Source: an uncultured Bacteroidales bacterium
GTDB taxonomy: Bacteria; Bacteroidota; Bacteroidia; Bacteroidales; F082
Length of the DNA: 64,000 bases
NCBI GenBank assembly: GCA_900318465.1
Contig: ONKQ01000005.1
Coordinates: 1 to 64,000 of the forward strand
Reading direction: 5' to 3'
Positions 41,816 through 49,625 of this stretch are shown in pieces. Positions within the stretch are counted from its first letter, which is position 1; every line of letters starts with the position of its first letter. Both the position numbers and the translations under genes were made by a program. Under the pieces are notes generated by a model. It did not search any database and was not told the DNA's origin. It saw only the letters and a program-made list of their open reading frames with translations.

Positions 41816-42874
41816 CTACCTCCTACTTCCTACCTTATTGTAATGGCAAACCATAATCTCACCGGACCCTTTCGTGTGCAAATGCATCGCTCCGCCGAGA
41901 CAATTCCTAAACACCTTGCAATCAGCGCATTGTCCAGATTTCATCCATTGGCGGTCGCGGAAGGGCTGGAAACGGTTTTCCCAAACATCAAGGAAATCGT
42001 CTTGGTAGATGTTGCCTTGCACAAAGCTGCGGTCGATGTTGGGACAAGCGGAAATGGAACCGTCCACAAGAATGGAGCCGACGGTGATGCCCGCACGGCA
42101 GAAATAGAACCAATCGCGAACCTTGCGCTCGTAGGGACCAACATAGGCCTCGCAACTGAACTTGCAATCGATTTTGCCTTCCTTGCGTGTCGCGACGATA
42201 AAGTCCATCAGCTGGCGGAATTGTTCATCGCTGAGTTGCAGGCTCTTATCGGTGGCCGCACGACCAATCGGGTCGATGGTGAACAAGCGCCACGCCTTTA
42301 CTTTATGTTCGATAAGCAGTTGTTTCATTGCCTCCAACTCGCCAAAACTCATCGGGCTGACGCAGGTCACAACGTCGTAAGTTGGAAGACGTTTCTCATT
42401 GGCAATCAAGTCGATGGCACGAAGTGCATGGTCAAAGCTGCCTTGCCGTTTGCGGAAAGCGTCGTGCGTTTCGCACAACCCATCAAGGCTGATGGTGATG
42501 CTGCACATTCCCGCGTCCATCAGTTTTTTGTGCATGGCCTCATCGTAAGCGTAGCCGTTGCTGACGATACCCCAAGGAAAACCGTGCTGCCGCAGTTGCC
42601 GCCCGCAGTCCGCCAAGTCGGGGCGCACCAAAGGCTCGCCGCCTGTAATGACAACTAAAATCGAATTACGTTTGTATTTGGTTTCCAATGGTTTAATCGC
42701 ATTCAGAAAGTCCTCGAAAGGCATGTCCTTGTAGCGCGATGAGGCCAAACAGTCCGAGCCGCAGTGCTGGCAGTTGAGGTTGCAGCGTTGTGTACACTCC
42801 CAAAAAAGATAATTCAACTCGTGGAGTTGGGTTTCCTTTTTGCGGAAATAGTTATGGAAGGCTTGGAGCATCAT
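41816..42874 (-). CDS. Radical SAM enzyme of the rSAM/lipoprotein system
   Basis: 352 residues. LNYLFWECTQRCNLNCQHC supplies the radical-SAM cluster (C31, C35, C38) with an extra Cys at 27. GGEPLVRPD and ISLDG are further core motifs. The C-terminal Cys-rich part (CRAGITVGSILVDGSISACPN, then CADCKVFRNC) is a SPASM-type domain for auxiliary Fe-S clusters. The opening LNYLFWECTxRCNLxCxHCGSDC pattern is that of the enzyme known to co-occur with small YGxP lipoproteins in Bacteroidota (TIGR04133/TIGR04134). Its start overlaps the stop of the adjacent lipoprotein gene. It may modify these lipoproteins; the reaction is unknown. Confidence 0.88.
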   Translation of the reverse strand: MMLQAFHNYFRKKETQLHELNYLFWECTQRCNLNCQHCGSDCLASSRYKDMPFEDFLNAIKPLETKYKRNSILVVITGGEPLVRPDLADCGRQLRQHGFPWGIVSNGYAYDEAMHKKLMDAGMCSITISLDGLCETHDAFRKRQGSFDHALRAIDLIANEKRLPTYDVVTCVSPMSFGELEAMKQLLIEHKVKAWRLFTIDPIGRAATDKSLQLSDEQFRQLMDFIVATRKEGKIDCKFSCEAYVGPYERKVRDWFYFCRAGITVGSILVDGSISACPNIDRSFVQGNIYQDDFLDVWENRFQPFRDRQWMKSGQCADCKVFRNCLGGAMHLHTKGSGEIMVCHYNKVGSRR

Positions 42875-43218
42875 TCGGCGGATTGCTTTTGCAACTTAAT
42901 CGTAACCGATACATGTTGAGGTGTACAAATCATTGTATCCTTTACTTGGTAGCCATCTTTGCTGAACTTCAAGTCTATGCAATTTTCAGTAACCAAACGA
43001 AACTCCCCAAACTCGTCCGTTACAGTCAAGAAATCTCCCTCTGACTCAATAACAACTTCTGGAATCACGCCATTTGTTTCTTCGTCAATAACCACACCAT
43101 AGATCCAATCGTTTGGCATTCCATACTTGCAGCAAGTAGTGAAAAACACAGTCAAGGCTGGAATTCCCGAAAGCATCGCCACGCGGCGAAACCTTTTGTA
43201 AAAAGAGTGTTTTTTCAT
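42871..43218 (-). CDS. rSAM-associated lipoprotein 2
   Basis: 115 residues. Basic N-terminus (KKHSFYKRFRR), hydrophobic stretch and a Cys pair at the cleavage region (VFFTTCCKYGMP). The YGMP word right after the Cys is the family mark. The remainder is one carboxypeptidase-regulatory-like beta-sandwich (GVVIDEETNGVIPEVVIES, FGEFRLV). It overlaps the radical SAM gene by four bases and lies 12 bases after lipoprotein 1. Confidence 0.82.
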   Translation of the reverse strand: MKKHSFYKRFRRVAMLSGIPALTVFFTTCCKYGMPNDWIYGVVIDEETNGVIPEVVIESEGDFLTVTDEFGEFRLVTENCIDLKFSKDGYQVKDTMICTPQHVSVTIKLQKQSAE

Positions 43219-43230
43219 CGTCGAAAGGTT

Positions 43231-43626
43231 TTATTGGTTACTTAATAACTTGATTCTCAAACCAGTGAGGTCAGTATCTGAAAAGACCAGGGTATCAAAA
43301 GGCTGATAATCCCCTTCCCTATCCTCAACTTCAATGGTCAATTGGGAAACCCTATGGATATTGCCCCACTGCCGCATTTCAAAGTATCCGTTTTCATCCG
43401 ATTTAGCAAAGTCATGACCGCCAAACCAGCCATCAGCATGAAACACATGCAATTGGACACCTTGCAAAGGCTGTCCATTGGCTTTGTCGGTCACATAGCC
43501 GTTAATATGAATTTCGACAATATCATCCATGTCTTTTGGCGTACCATAGCAAGCCTGCATGATGAACATCACCGTAGTGAGCGCCGAGGCTTTCATCAGC
43601 CCCCTTAACCATTTGTAAACTCGCAT
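43231..43626 (-). CDS. rSAM-associated lipoprotein 1
   Basis: 131 residues from the ATG at 43626, preferred because a -7 element (43654-43661) lies upstream of it and downstream of other in-frame codons. Signal with lipobox-like MQAC followed by YGTP, then a carboxypeptidase-regulatory-like domain (INGYVTDKANGQPLQGVQLHVF, SDENGYFEM). A divergent paralogue follows in the same operon before the radical SAM gene. Confidence 0.82.
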   Translation of the reverse strand: MRVYKWLRGLMKASALTTVMFIMQACYGTPKDMDDIVEIHINGYVTDKANGQPLQGVQLHVFHADGWFGGHDFAKSDENGYFEMRQWGNIHRVSQLTIEVEDREGDYQPFDTLVFSDTDLTGLRIKLLSNQ

Positions 43627-43653
43627 AGCGTCTGTTGTTTGTGTTTGTTGTTG

Positions 43654-43661
43654 CAAAAGTA
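43654..43661 (-). promoter_or_regulatory. -7 element of the rSAM/lipoprotein operon
   Basis: TACTTTTG on the minus strand, 28 bases before the lipoprotein 1 start. TTTG boxes are present upstream but not at the standard distance. Confidence 0.5.
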
Positions 43662-43765
43662 GCAATAAAAACAAACGAAAAAACGCTTGCAAAGGGCATT
43701 ACAAACTATTTCGAAAAATCAATTCTGATTTTCAACATGTTAGTAATTCTGATTACAAACTTTTG

Positions 43766-44455
43766 TCATTTCTTGATGCTCAAAATCACGCCCAAAGCCA
43801 CACCGAGGAAGGCCGCAAACAACACTTGAAGCGTTGGTGGCAACAGGAAAGTGATAGTGTGTGCTGGATACCAGAACAGCGGAATCGTCTTGGCAAAGAC
43901 GAAGCCGTATTGAATGTCCCAGTTGATTTTCTTCGAAAGCGTTTCCCTGATTTTCAGCGGATTGCCAAAGAAGCCCTTCAAAGTTCCACCCGTTTCGGCA
44001 ATGTGGATGTCAGTGATTTTGTGGAAAGTCATAAAGACCGGCGCGAACAAGGTGTTCATCAACACACTGACACAGAGCGCGACGAAAGCCTTGCCCCAAC
44101 TCAAATCACCAGCAAACCATTCGGCAGCCTTGCCGTTGAGGTGGAAGCCACCATCGAGCAACTTCACCGTACCCGTCTTGAAAATGGTCATGGCAGAGGC
44201 GATGACCACGCCCAATACGCCCCAAACCAGCATTTTAGGCAGCAGACCGAAACCTTTCTTGAGATACACGCCCTCGCGGATGCGCAAGGCAAGCATCTCG
44301 CCAAAAGTGCCGAGGATGGCAAACTTGAAGAAACTCATCAGCAGGCCGTGATTAGCGGTGGTCGTGTTGAACCACTCCCACGCGCCTGGGATGAAAGCGA
44401 AGCCACACACCACGGCGGCCACAATAGCGATAGTGATAAAATCAGATTTTTTCAT
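43766..44455 (-). CDS. Mpv17/PMP22-like membrane protein
   Basis: 229 residues with about five hydrophobic segments. The C-terminal pattern INWDIQYGFVFAKTIPLFWYP...FLLPPTLQVLF...GVILS resembles the Mpv17/PMP22 family (W, P, F-W, P-P-x-x-Q/R-V, W/I-L-S spacing), and FFKFAILGTFGEMLALRI resembles its first conserved block. These proteins are small membrane channels of unclear role. An unclassified membrane protein is the alternative. No clear operon partner. Confidence 0.55.
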   Translation of the reverse strand: MKKSDFITIAIVAAVVCGFAFIPGAWEWFNTTTANHGLLMSFFKFAILGTFGEMLALRIREGVYLKKGFGLLPKMLVWGVLGVVIASAMTIFKTGTVKLLDGGFHLNGKAAEWFAGDLSWGKAFVALCVSVLMNTLFAPVFMTFHKITDIHIAETGGTLKGFFGNPLKIRETLSKKINWDIQYGFVFAKTIPLFWYPAHTITFLLPPTLQVLFAAFLGVALGVILSIKK

Positions 44456-44464
44456 TGTCTTAAC

Positions 44465-46282
44465 TTATTGTATTACAAAGCGTTTTATTTGATTTCTAAT
44501 TCGAAGGAAATATACTCCCGAAGCAAACGGGCAAGGCAACCGCACCTCATTTTCGCCCATCTTCAAAACGACTTTGGCAGTGAAAATTTGCCTCCCCATG
44601 ACATCAAACACCGAGACATGTTCCACTGCAAGGCCATCACTCCAAACCAACAGATGAATATCATCAACCACGGGATTCGGGTACAAATCATTGAAAGCCA
44701 GCGTATTTTCACCCAACGAAAAGAATACGGCGATGCGGCTTTCCATATCCTGGACCCGCTGTTGCAGGAAACGGTCGACAAAAGAGATGTCGTATTCCCA
44801 TTGTCTCAAATGAAGGGGCAAGCCAAAGCGCTCCGATTGGGCAGGAACCTCAGCCCTAACCATTGCGGCTGCGTCATCAAAATAGGGCTTCGTCACGGCA
44901 TAACTCAACTCTGTGGCAATGAGTTCCATGAAACGATTGAAAAAAAGGAATTTAAAATCCTCGTTTTCAAGCAGTTTTCTAAACAACAAGGTAGATTGCG
45001 AATCAGTGGGCCAGCCTAAATTGAGCAATGAAGTGGCATTGTCGAAGACATCGAACTCACTATCGTGGAGGGCATCGTCTCCGTCATAGAAAATCCAACG
45101 CCACATCCCGTCGTCCAACTGATAGCAGCGCATATTGTTGGCGGGCCAGTCGTTGTTGGCGATGAAGAGCTCTAAGCAATAGTAGTCGATGAAACTGCTA
45201 ACATCGATCATCTCGTTGATGCGGGCATATTGCTCTTCTTGGGTAAGGTCGCAGCCCTTCACCCAACGCATCATCTCAACGAAGCCCGTCGTGTCTCCAT
45301 CCACCTGATAGCCATACCAATTGCTGACGACATTATACTCCGTGTCCTCGTTCCCGAAATGGTCCTCAAGATAATGGGCATCAGGCTTTTCCTTGAGGTA
45401 ATAAATGCCCCAATACTCGCCATTTATGAAAAGCACCATGGGACGCGATGCGATGGACTCCACGTCAAGATTGGCCGCCATGCGGTTGCAGATGTCATCC
45501 TGTATCCCATAGTTGAACCATTGGTAGCTGAATGGTTTCATCACCAAATGCTTGAAACTTTCATTCGGAATGGACTCAAAGAACTTGTGTTTGAAGCGCT
45601 TCTTTCCGTACTCGTCGCGAGCATAAATCTTCAAGCCTTTCTGTGTTTGGCGGCGACTTGTCCCGCCATGCGTACGCAACCCGGCCTGCTGGTTGATGCC
45701 GCTGTTGTCGGAAGGCTCGTAAAACTCTACATTCACAAGGCGTTCCCATTCCCTGCCGCTCAGGTAGAAATTTCCCGTCCAATAGGGATCGGCTGGGTCG
45801 AAATTCGCGCCTGGAACGAGGATGCCACGCTCATAATCAAATAGTTCCAACGAATCAGCACTGATGGCCATCACGGGCAAGTCACGGGTATCGCAGCCCA
45901 AAGACCGAATGAAGTAACTCTGGGTCACGACTGAACCGACCCGCCGCCCTTCGTCATCAAAAGCCGCCGCCCTGAGCGTAATGCAATGCTGAACCGATTC
46001 GGGTGCATAAAACAGCTCATCATTGGCAGTCTGAACCTTATAAATATTTGATTGTGAATACAATCGCTCATCCAAAAGCAACGGTTCCACATAAAGCGCA
46101 GAATGAGCCGAAGGCATCGCACCATTAACGGTGTACCGAATATGAAAATGCTCCGCACAACTCAATTCAAGCGGAAAACTCTCCTCATAGAAACCTCCAC
46201 GCTGTGAAAAAGCAACTTCATTCTGAGCAAAAACACTCTGAATCAGAAAAATAGAAAATCCTATCAAGAAAGACTTTCTCAT
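44465..46282 (-). CDS. CotH-like protein with T9SS sorting domain
   Basis: 605 residues from the ATG at 46282, which begins the signal peptide (FLIGFSIFLIQSVFAQ). A chitobiase-type beta domain (about 25-130; IRYTVNGAMPSAHS) precedes a CotH-like domain (about 135-500): RTHGGTSRRQTQKGLKIYAR, HLVMKPF, INGEYWGIYYLKEK, and WRWIFYDGDDALHD, the conserved D-x-D site of CotH kinases. The end is a sorting domain (LYPNPVVDDIHLLVW to RIRNQIKRFVIQ). CotH proteins are atypical secreted kinases in spores and other systems. Its start overlaps the stop of the small upstream membrane gene (TGATG). Confidence 0.85.
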   Translation of the reverse strand: MRKSFLIGFSIFLIQSVFAQNEVAFSQRGGFYEESFPLELSCAEHFHIRYTVNGAMPSAHSALYVEPLLLDERLYSQSNIYKVQTANDELFYAPESVQHCITLRAAAFDDEGRRVGSVVTQSYFIRSLGCDTRDLPVMAISADSLELFDYERGILVPGANFDPADPYWTGNFYLSGREWERLVNVEFYEPSDNSGINQQAGLRTHGGTSRRQTQKGLKIYARDEYGKKRFKHKFFESIPNESFKHLVMKPFSYQWFNYGIQDDICNRMAANLDVESIASRPMVLFINGEYWGIYYLKEKPDAHYLEDHFGNEDTEYNVVSNWYGYQVDGDTTGFVEMMRWVKGCDLTQEEQYARINEMIDVSSFIDYYCLELFIANNDWPANNMRCYQLDDGMWRWIFYDGDDALHDSEFDVFDNATSLLNLGWPTDSQSTLLFRKLLENEDFKFLFFNRFMELIATELSYAVTKPYFDDAAAMVRAEVPAQSERFGLPLHLRQWEYDISFVDRFLQQRVQDMESRIAVFFSLGENTLAFNDLYPNPVVDDIHLLVWSDGLAVEHVSVFDVMGRQIFTAKVVLKMGENEVRLPCPFASGVYFLRIRNQIKRFVIQ

Positions 46283-46575
46283 CAACGATTCCGTTTCTTG
46301 TCCGCCTCCTTGTTCTGCCAATAACGGCCTAACAAGCACAGCAGACAGATACCGCAAAGGATTCCACCGAGGACGAAACCTGTCTGGTCCTCGCCTTTGG
46401 CTTTGTAAAGGTAAATGCCATAGCCGAAAATGCCCAAGTCCACAATGATACTGAGGATGTAGCCGATAGTTCGGCTGGTCTTGTCGGTCTTTTTCAGCAA
46501 ATGGTTGTCAAGCAGGAAGGTGACGACGACCAACGCGGCATAGACAAGGTAATAGGTTGCTTTTTCGGTAATCAT
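46282..46575 (-). CDS. Small membrane protein
   Basis: 97 residues with three hydrophobic segments (about 8-24, 38-57, 66-84) and a charged C-terminus (NKEADKKRNR). No family recognised. Translation is coupled to the CotH-like gene by a TGATG overlap, which suggests a functional link. Confidence 0.7.
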   Translation of the reverse strand: MITEKATYYLVYAALVVVTFLLDNHLLKKTDKTSRTIGYILSIIVDLGIFGYGIYLYKAKGEDQTGFVLGGILCGICLLCLLGRYWQNKEADKKRNR

Positions 46576-46585
46576 GGTTTTTCTT

Positions 46586-46660
46586 TTTGACAGGGGACTT
46601 CGGGACGCGGGACTGGGGGCTAACCCAACGTCTCACGTCTCGAAGTCTCGCGTCTCATGT
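46586..46660. repeat. GGGAC/GTCTC short-word repeat
   Basis: GGGGACTTCGGGACGCGGGA and on, then GTCTCACGTCTCGAAGTCTC and on. It resembles the reverse complement of the GTCCC run between rnfC and rnfD (shared word GGGACGCGGGACT). It lies between the small membrane gene and the acyl-CoA synthetase gene, which read in the same direction. Confidence 0.5.
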
Positions 46661-46663
46661 CAA

Positions 46664-48967
46664 TTATTTCTCAATTCTAATACGTGCATCCACAGCCGTC
46701 ACATAACGCGGGTTGCCGAGGAGCGGGTTCAAGTCCATCTCGGCGATCTCGGGCGCGGCTTGCACCAAGGCACTCACACGAACCACCTGTTCGGCATAGA
46801 GGTCGAGATTGACGCCTGCCTGACCACGCACACCTTCCAGAATCTTATAGCCCTTGAGGTTCTTGAGTTTGTCAAGTACCTCTTCCTTGCTGGTGGGCAC
46901 GAGCACACTCTCCACGTCTTTCAGCACCTCGATGAAGATGCCGCCCAAGCCGAAGAAGACCTGATGGCCGAACTTCGGGTCGCGCATGGCACCGACGTAA
47001 ACCTCCGTTCCGTCGAGCATAGGATACATCTCCACAGCGTAGGTGTCCTTGATGGCCATGAGGCGGTCGAACTCCTTGCCCACCGTGTCGAGGTCTTTCA
47101 CGCCGAGGGTGACGCCGCCCACATCGCTCTTGTGCAGCGGGCCGACGACCTTCATCACCAATGGCACGTCCTTCGAGCAGCCGACCTCTTTGGCAAAGGC
47201 CAAGGCATCCTCTTTCTTGCTCACTTCCACGCTCTTCTTGCGGCTGATACCAGCGGCATCGAGCAGTTCGTTGTAGTCGGCCATTTCAAGATAACCATCC
47301 TTGCAGCGGTCAATGGTTTTGCGGATGCGCACAACGTCAATTTCGGGTTGGTCAGCAGCCACAGCGCCTTCCTGAACGTAAGCTGGAATCTCTTTCATGC
47401 CGACCAAAGCGGCGGCACGCAAACGCTTGGCACCACTCACGACACGATAGACTCCATCCATAGGGCTGACGGTAATCGGGGTGAGCAAACCCAGTTCGCG
47501 TATGGACTCGGCCACCTCGTCCACCTCAGCCTTGCCAGGCTCATCGGTGGGAGGCACCAAAAGTTTGTCGATAGGAAGATTCTCGATGATGCCCGACTTG
47601 GGTTTGGGCGTATTGTAAATCTTGCAGATGGCGTTGCCAAGCACACATTCCTCGGGGAAGTTGATGTTTCCCTTGGCGATGAAATCCTCAATCTCTTCCT
47701 TCACATTGATGATGGAAGGCAGCACGGGGAAGATGGGCTTCTTGCAGGTGCGCATCTTCTGGTCAAGCAGGTCATAGACCTCCTTGTTCGAGAAGAGTCC
47801 AGGCGAGCCGAAAATGACGACCGAGAAGTCGATGTCGGTGTAGTCATTCTCCACTGCATCAAGGATATAACCTAATTGTTCGGCAGTGCCAGTGGCGAGG
47901 AAGTCGATGGGATTGCCCACCGAGGAGCCGGCGAAGAGTTTCTCCAAAAGGGCTTTGCTGGCAGGGTGTTCCTTGAGCGAAGGCACCTCCATGCCGCCAT
48001 TGGAAAGCACGTCCGTGAGCATCACGGCGGGACCGCCCGCGTGGGTCACCACGGCGCAGCGTTTGCCCTTGATTTCGGGGTGCATAAACACGCCGCAAAC
48101 GGTGGTCAATTCCTGACGGTTTTGGCAGCGCACAATACCAGCCTTGCGGAACAGGGCATCCACAGCGGCATCGTTGGTAGCCAAAGCGCCCGTATGCGAA
48201 GAAGCAGCACGCGAGCCAGCAGCCGAACCTCCGCTCTTGATGGCCGCGATGTGGCATCCCTTGTTGATGAGGCTGCGGCTATGCCTGAGCAACCTTTGCG
48301 GGTCGCCGATCTTTTCCATGTAAAGCATGATGACGCGCGACGACTTTTCGGGGTCGAAGGTCTCGTCCAAGTGCTCCAGCACATCCTCGATGCCCAACTG
48401 GGCACTGTTGCCCACAGCCCACACGCTGTTGAACTTCAGGCCGTTGCTCATACCGTATTCCTTGATGAACACGGCGGTGGCGCCACTGCCCGTGATGAAA
48501 TCGACGCCCTTGGGGTCGAGCGGAGGGATGGGCGTGTCGAAGCAGCCGGCATAGTTCACGTTGAGGAAGCCGGTGCAGTTGGGTCCGATGAGCGAACCAC
48601 CGACAGAGTTAATCGTATCAACGATATGTTTCTCGATTTCAGCGCCTTCGTGGCTCTCCTCCGAGAAGCCTGCACTGATGATGATAAAGCCTTTCGTGCC
48701 TTTCTGCAAGGCCAAGGTATCCACCGTGGCAGGGCAATATTTGGCGGCAATGGCCAAAATCGCGCAATCCACTTGCGGCAGGTCATCCAACTTGGCATAA
48801 CATTTAACACCCTGAACTTCAGCTTCTTTTGGGTTCACGGCATAAATCTCTCCCTTGAAGGGACTGTTCATGAGGTTAAACAAGGCTTTTCCGCCAGGTT
48901 TATGGATGTCGGCGGAGGCTCCAACGACCACGATGCTTTTCGGGTCAAGTAATTCTCTTGCTATCAT
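46664..48967 (-). CDS. ADP-forming acyl-CoA synthetase with inserted ParB-like domain
   Basis: 767 residues. Residues 1-460 are the alpha-type part: CoA-binding Rossmann domain (VVVGASADIHKPGGKALFN), ligase domains and the phosphorylated-His segment SSHTGALATND (H258). Residues about 570-767 are the beta-type ATP-grasp part (VPLVMKVVGPLHKSDVGGV, FGLGGIFIEVL, AEMDLNPLL). The family makes acetate or another acid plus ATP from acyl-CoA, ADP and phosphate, saving energy in anaerobes. Between these halves, residues about 465-535 read ESIRELGLLTPITV, GVYRVVSGAKRLRAAALVGM and KEIPAYV, the pattern of a ParB/sulfiredoxin-type nucleotide-binding domain. I do not know this insertion from the family; its GAKRLRA differs from the GERRxRA of ParB CTPases. 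Confidence 0.9.
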   Translation of the reverse strand: MIARELLDPKSIVVVGASADIHKPGGKALFNLMNSPFKGEIYAVNPKEAEVQGVKCYAKLDDLPQVDCAILAIAAKYCPATVDTLALQKGTKGFIIISAGFSEESHEGAEIEKHIVDTINSVGGSLIGPNCTGFLNVNYAGCFDTPIPPLDPKGVDFITGSGATAVFIKEYGMSNGLKFNSVWAVGNSAQLGIEDVLEHLDETFDPEKSSRVIMLYMEKIGDPQRLLRHSRSLINKGCHIAAIKSGGSAAGSRAASSHTGALATNDAAVDALFRKAGIVRCQNRQELTTVCGVFMHPEIKGKRCAVVTHAGGPAVMLTDVLSNGGMEVPSLKEHPASKALLEKLFAGSSVGNPIDFLATGTAEQLGYILDAVENDYTDIDFSVVIFGSPGLFSNKEVYDLLDQKMRTCKKPIFPVLPSIINVKEEIEDFIAKGNINFPEECVLGNAICKIYNTPKPKSGIIENLPIDKLLVPPTDEPGKAEVDEVAESIRELGLLTPITVSPMDGVYRVVSGAKRLRAAALVGMKEIPAYVQEGAVAADQPEIDVVRIRKTIDRCKDGYLEMADYNELLDAAGISRKKSVEVSKKEDALAFAKEVGCSKDVPLVMKVVGPLHKSDVGGVTLGVKDLDTVGKEFDRLMAIKDTYAVEMYPMLDGTEVYVGAMRDPKFGHQVFFGLGGIFIEVLKDVESVLVPTSKEEVLDKLKNLKGYKILEGVRGQAGVNLDLYAEQVVRVSALVQAAPEIAEMDLNPLLGNPRYVTAVDARIRIEK

Positions 48968-48996
48968 ATTTTTAAGGTTTGATTGTCAAATTTCGG

Positions 48997-49004
48997 CAAA
49001 TATA
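48997..49004 (-). promoter_or_regulatory. -7 element of the acyl-CoA synthetase gene
   Basis: TATATTTG on the minus strand, matching TAnnTTTG, 29 bases before the start codon. No good -33 box. Confidence 0.45.
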
Positions 49005-49022
49005 CAAAATCTTAACTGATTG

Positions 49023-49520
49023 TCACTCCATGAAATGATTGTTCTTCTCACAATCGCAAATCAACTCATAATGTGTGCGGTTAAAAAGCCCCTGACGGCA
49101 AAGCTCTTCAATCTCATTGATGCTCATCCATTGTATGCTTTCCACTTCCTCAGCCTGTAGGCGCAAGTCTTCAATCCTCACATTGCTCCGCAGCAGATAA
49201 AGGAAAGTGAACTTATACTCATATCTCCTGATTTTCACCAATTTAAGCTCTTCCTTGCTTACCTTCAGCCCGATTTCCTCTTCCATTTCACGAAGCATGG
49301 CCTTGGTAAAATCGGTCTCGCCACTTTGGACATGGCCAGCGGTGGAAGCATAATAGTTTCCCTTCGAAGCCGCCACTTTTTGAATCAAATATTGCCCTTG
49401 GTCGTTATACACTAATACCGCAACGATGGGTATCATGTAACCAAAAGGCACATGCTGTCCCCGCTCAATGGTCTTCCCCGTGCGCTTCAGCGTCTTGTCA
49501 TATAAGTCGAGCAATTCCAT
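49023..49520 (-). CDS. Nudix hydrolase
   Basis: 165 residues. The Nudix box is complete: G-HVQSG-E-TDFTKAM-LREMEEEIGL (G, E, R-E, E-E-x-G-L spacing). N-terminal part ELLDLYDKTLKRTGKTIERG resembles IDI-type Nudix proteins. It hydrolyses a nucleoside diphosphate-linked compound or isomerises a pyrophosphate ester; the substrate cannot be told. Single gene between terminator-like DNA and the synthetase. Confidence 0.92.
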   Translation of the reverse strand: MELLDLYDKTLKRTGKTIERGQHVPFGYMIPIVAVLVYNDQGQYLIQKVAASKGNYYASTAGHVQSGETDFTKAMLREMEEEIGLKVSKEELKLVKIRRYEYKFTFLYLLRSNVRIEDLRLQAEEVESIQWMSINEIEELCRQGLFNRTHYELICDCEKNNHFME

Positions 49521-49572
49521 CAGACACGTTTTTGCGTCGGCAAAGGTAGGGAATTATTCCGAACCCTACAAC

Positions 49573-49603
49573 AAAAAAAGCCGCCACCTGAACGGCGACG
49601 GCC
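49573..49603 (-). terminator. Terminator of the NfeD/SPFH operon
   Basis: On the minus strand a stem GCCGTCGCC / GGTGGCGGC (with wobble pairs) is followed by seven T. About 23 bases after the SPFH gene stop codon. Confidence 0.75.
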
Positions 49604-49625
49604 CAATGCGATTGTTTGTATCGTC

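Noticed and set aside
41726-42658. 310-codon plus-strand open frame starting in the palindrome after the ATPase
   Set aside because: Antisense to the radical SAM gene, whose Fe-S and SPASM motifs are intact.
43763-45019. 418-codon plus-strand open frame
   Set aside because: Covers the Mpv17-like and CotH-like genes in antisense; crosses a gene boundary and has no domain.
46574-47875. 433-codon open frame on the plus strand over the acyl-CoA synthetase gene
   Set aside because: Antisense shadow of a conserved enzyme; no recognisable domain.
47876-48952. 358-codon plus-strand open frame
   Set aside because: Antisense shadow of the N-terminal half of the same synthetase.
46664-48967. Frameshift or misassembly as explanation of the ParB-like segment
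   Set aside because: The frame is continuous, the segment has normal composition and a complete ParB-like motif, and both flanking enzyme halves are intact.
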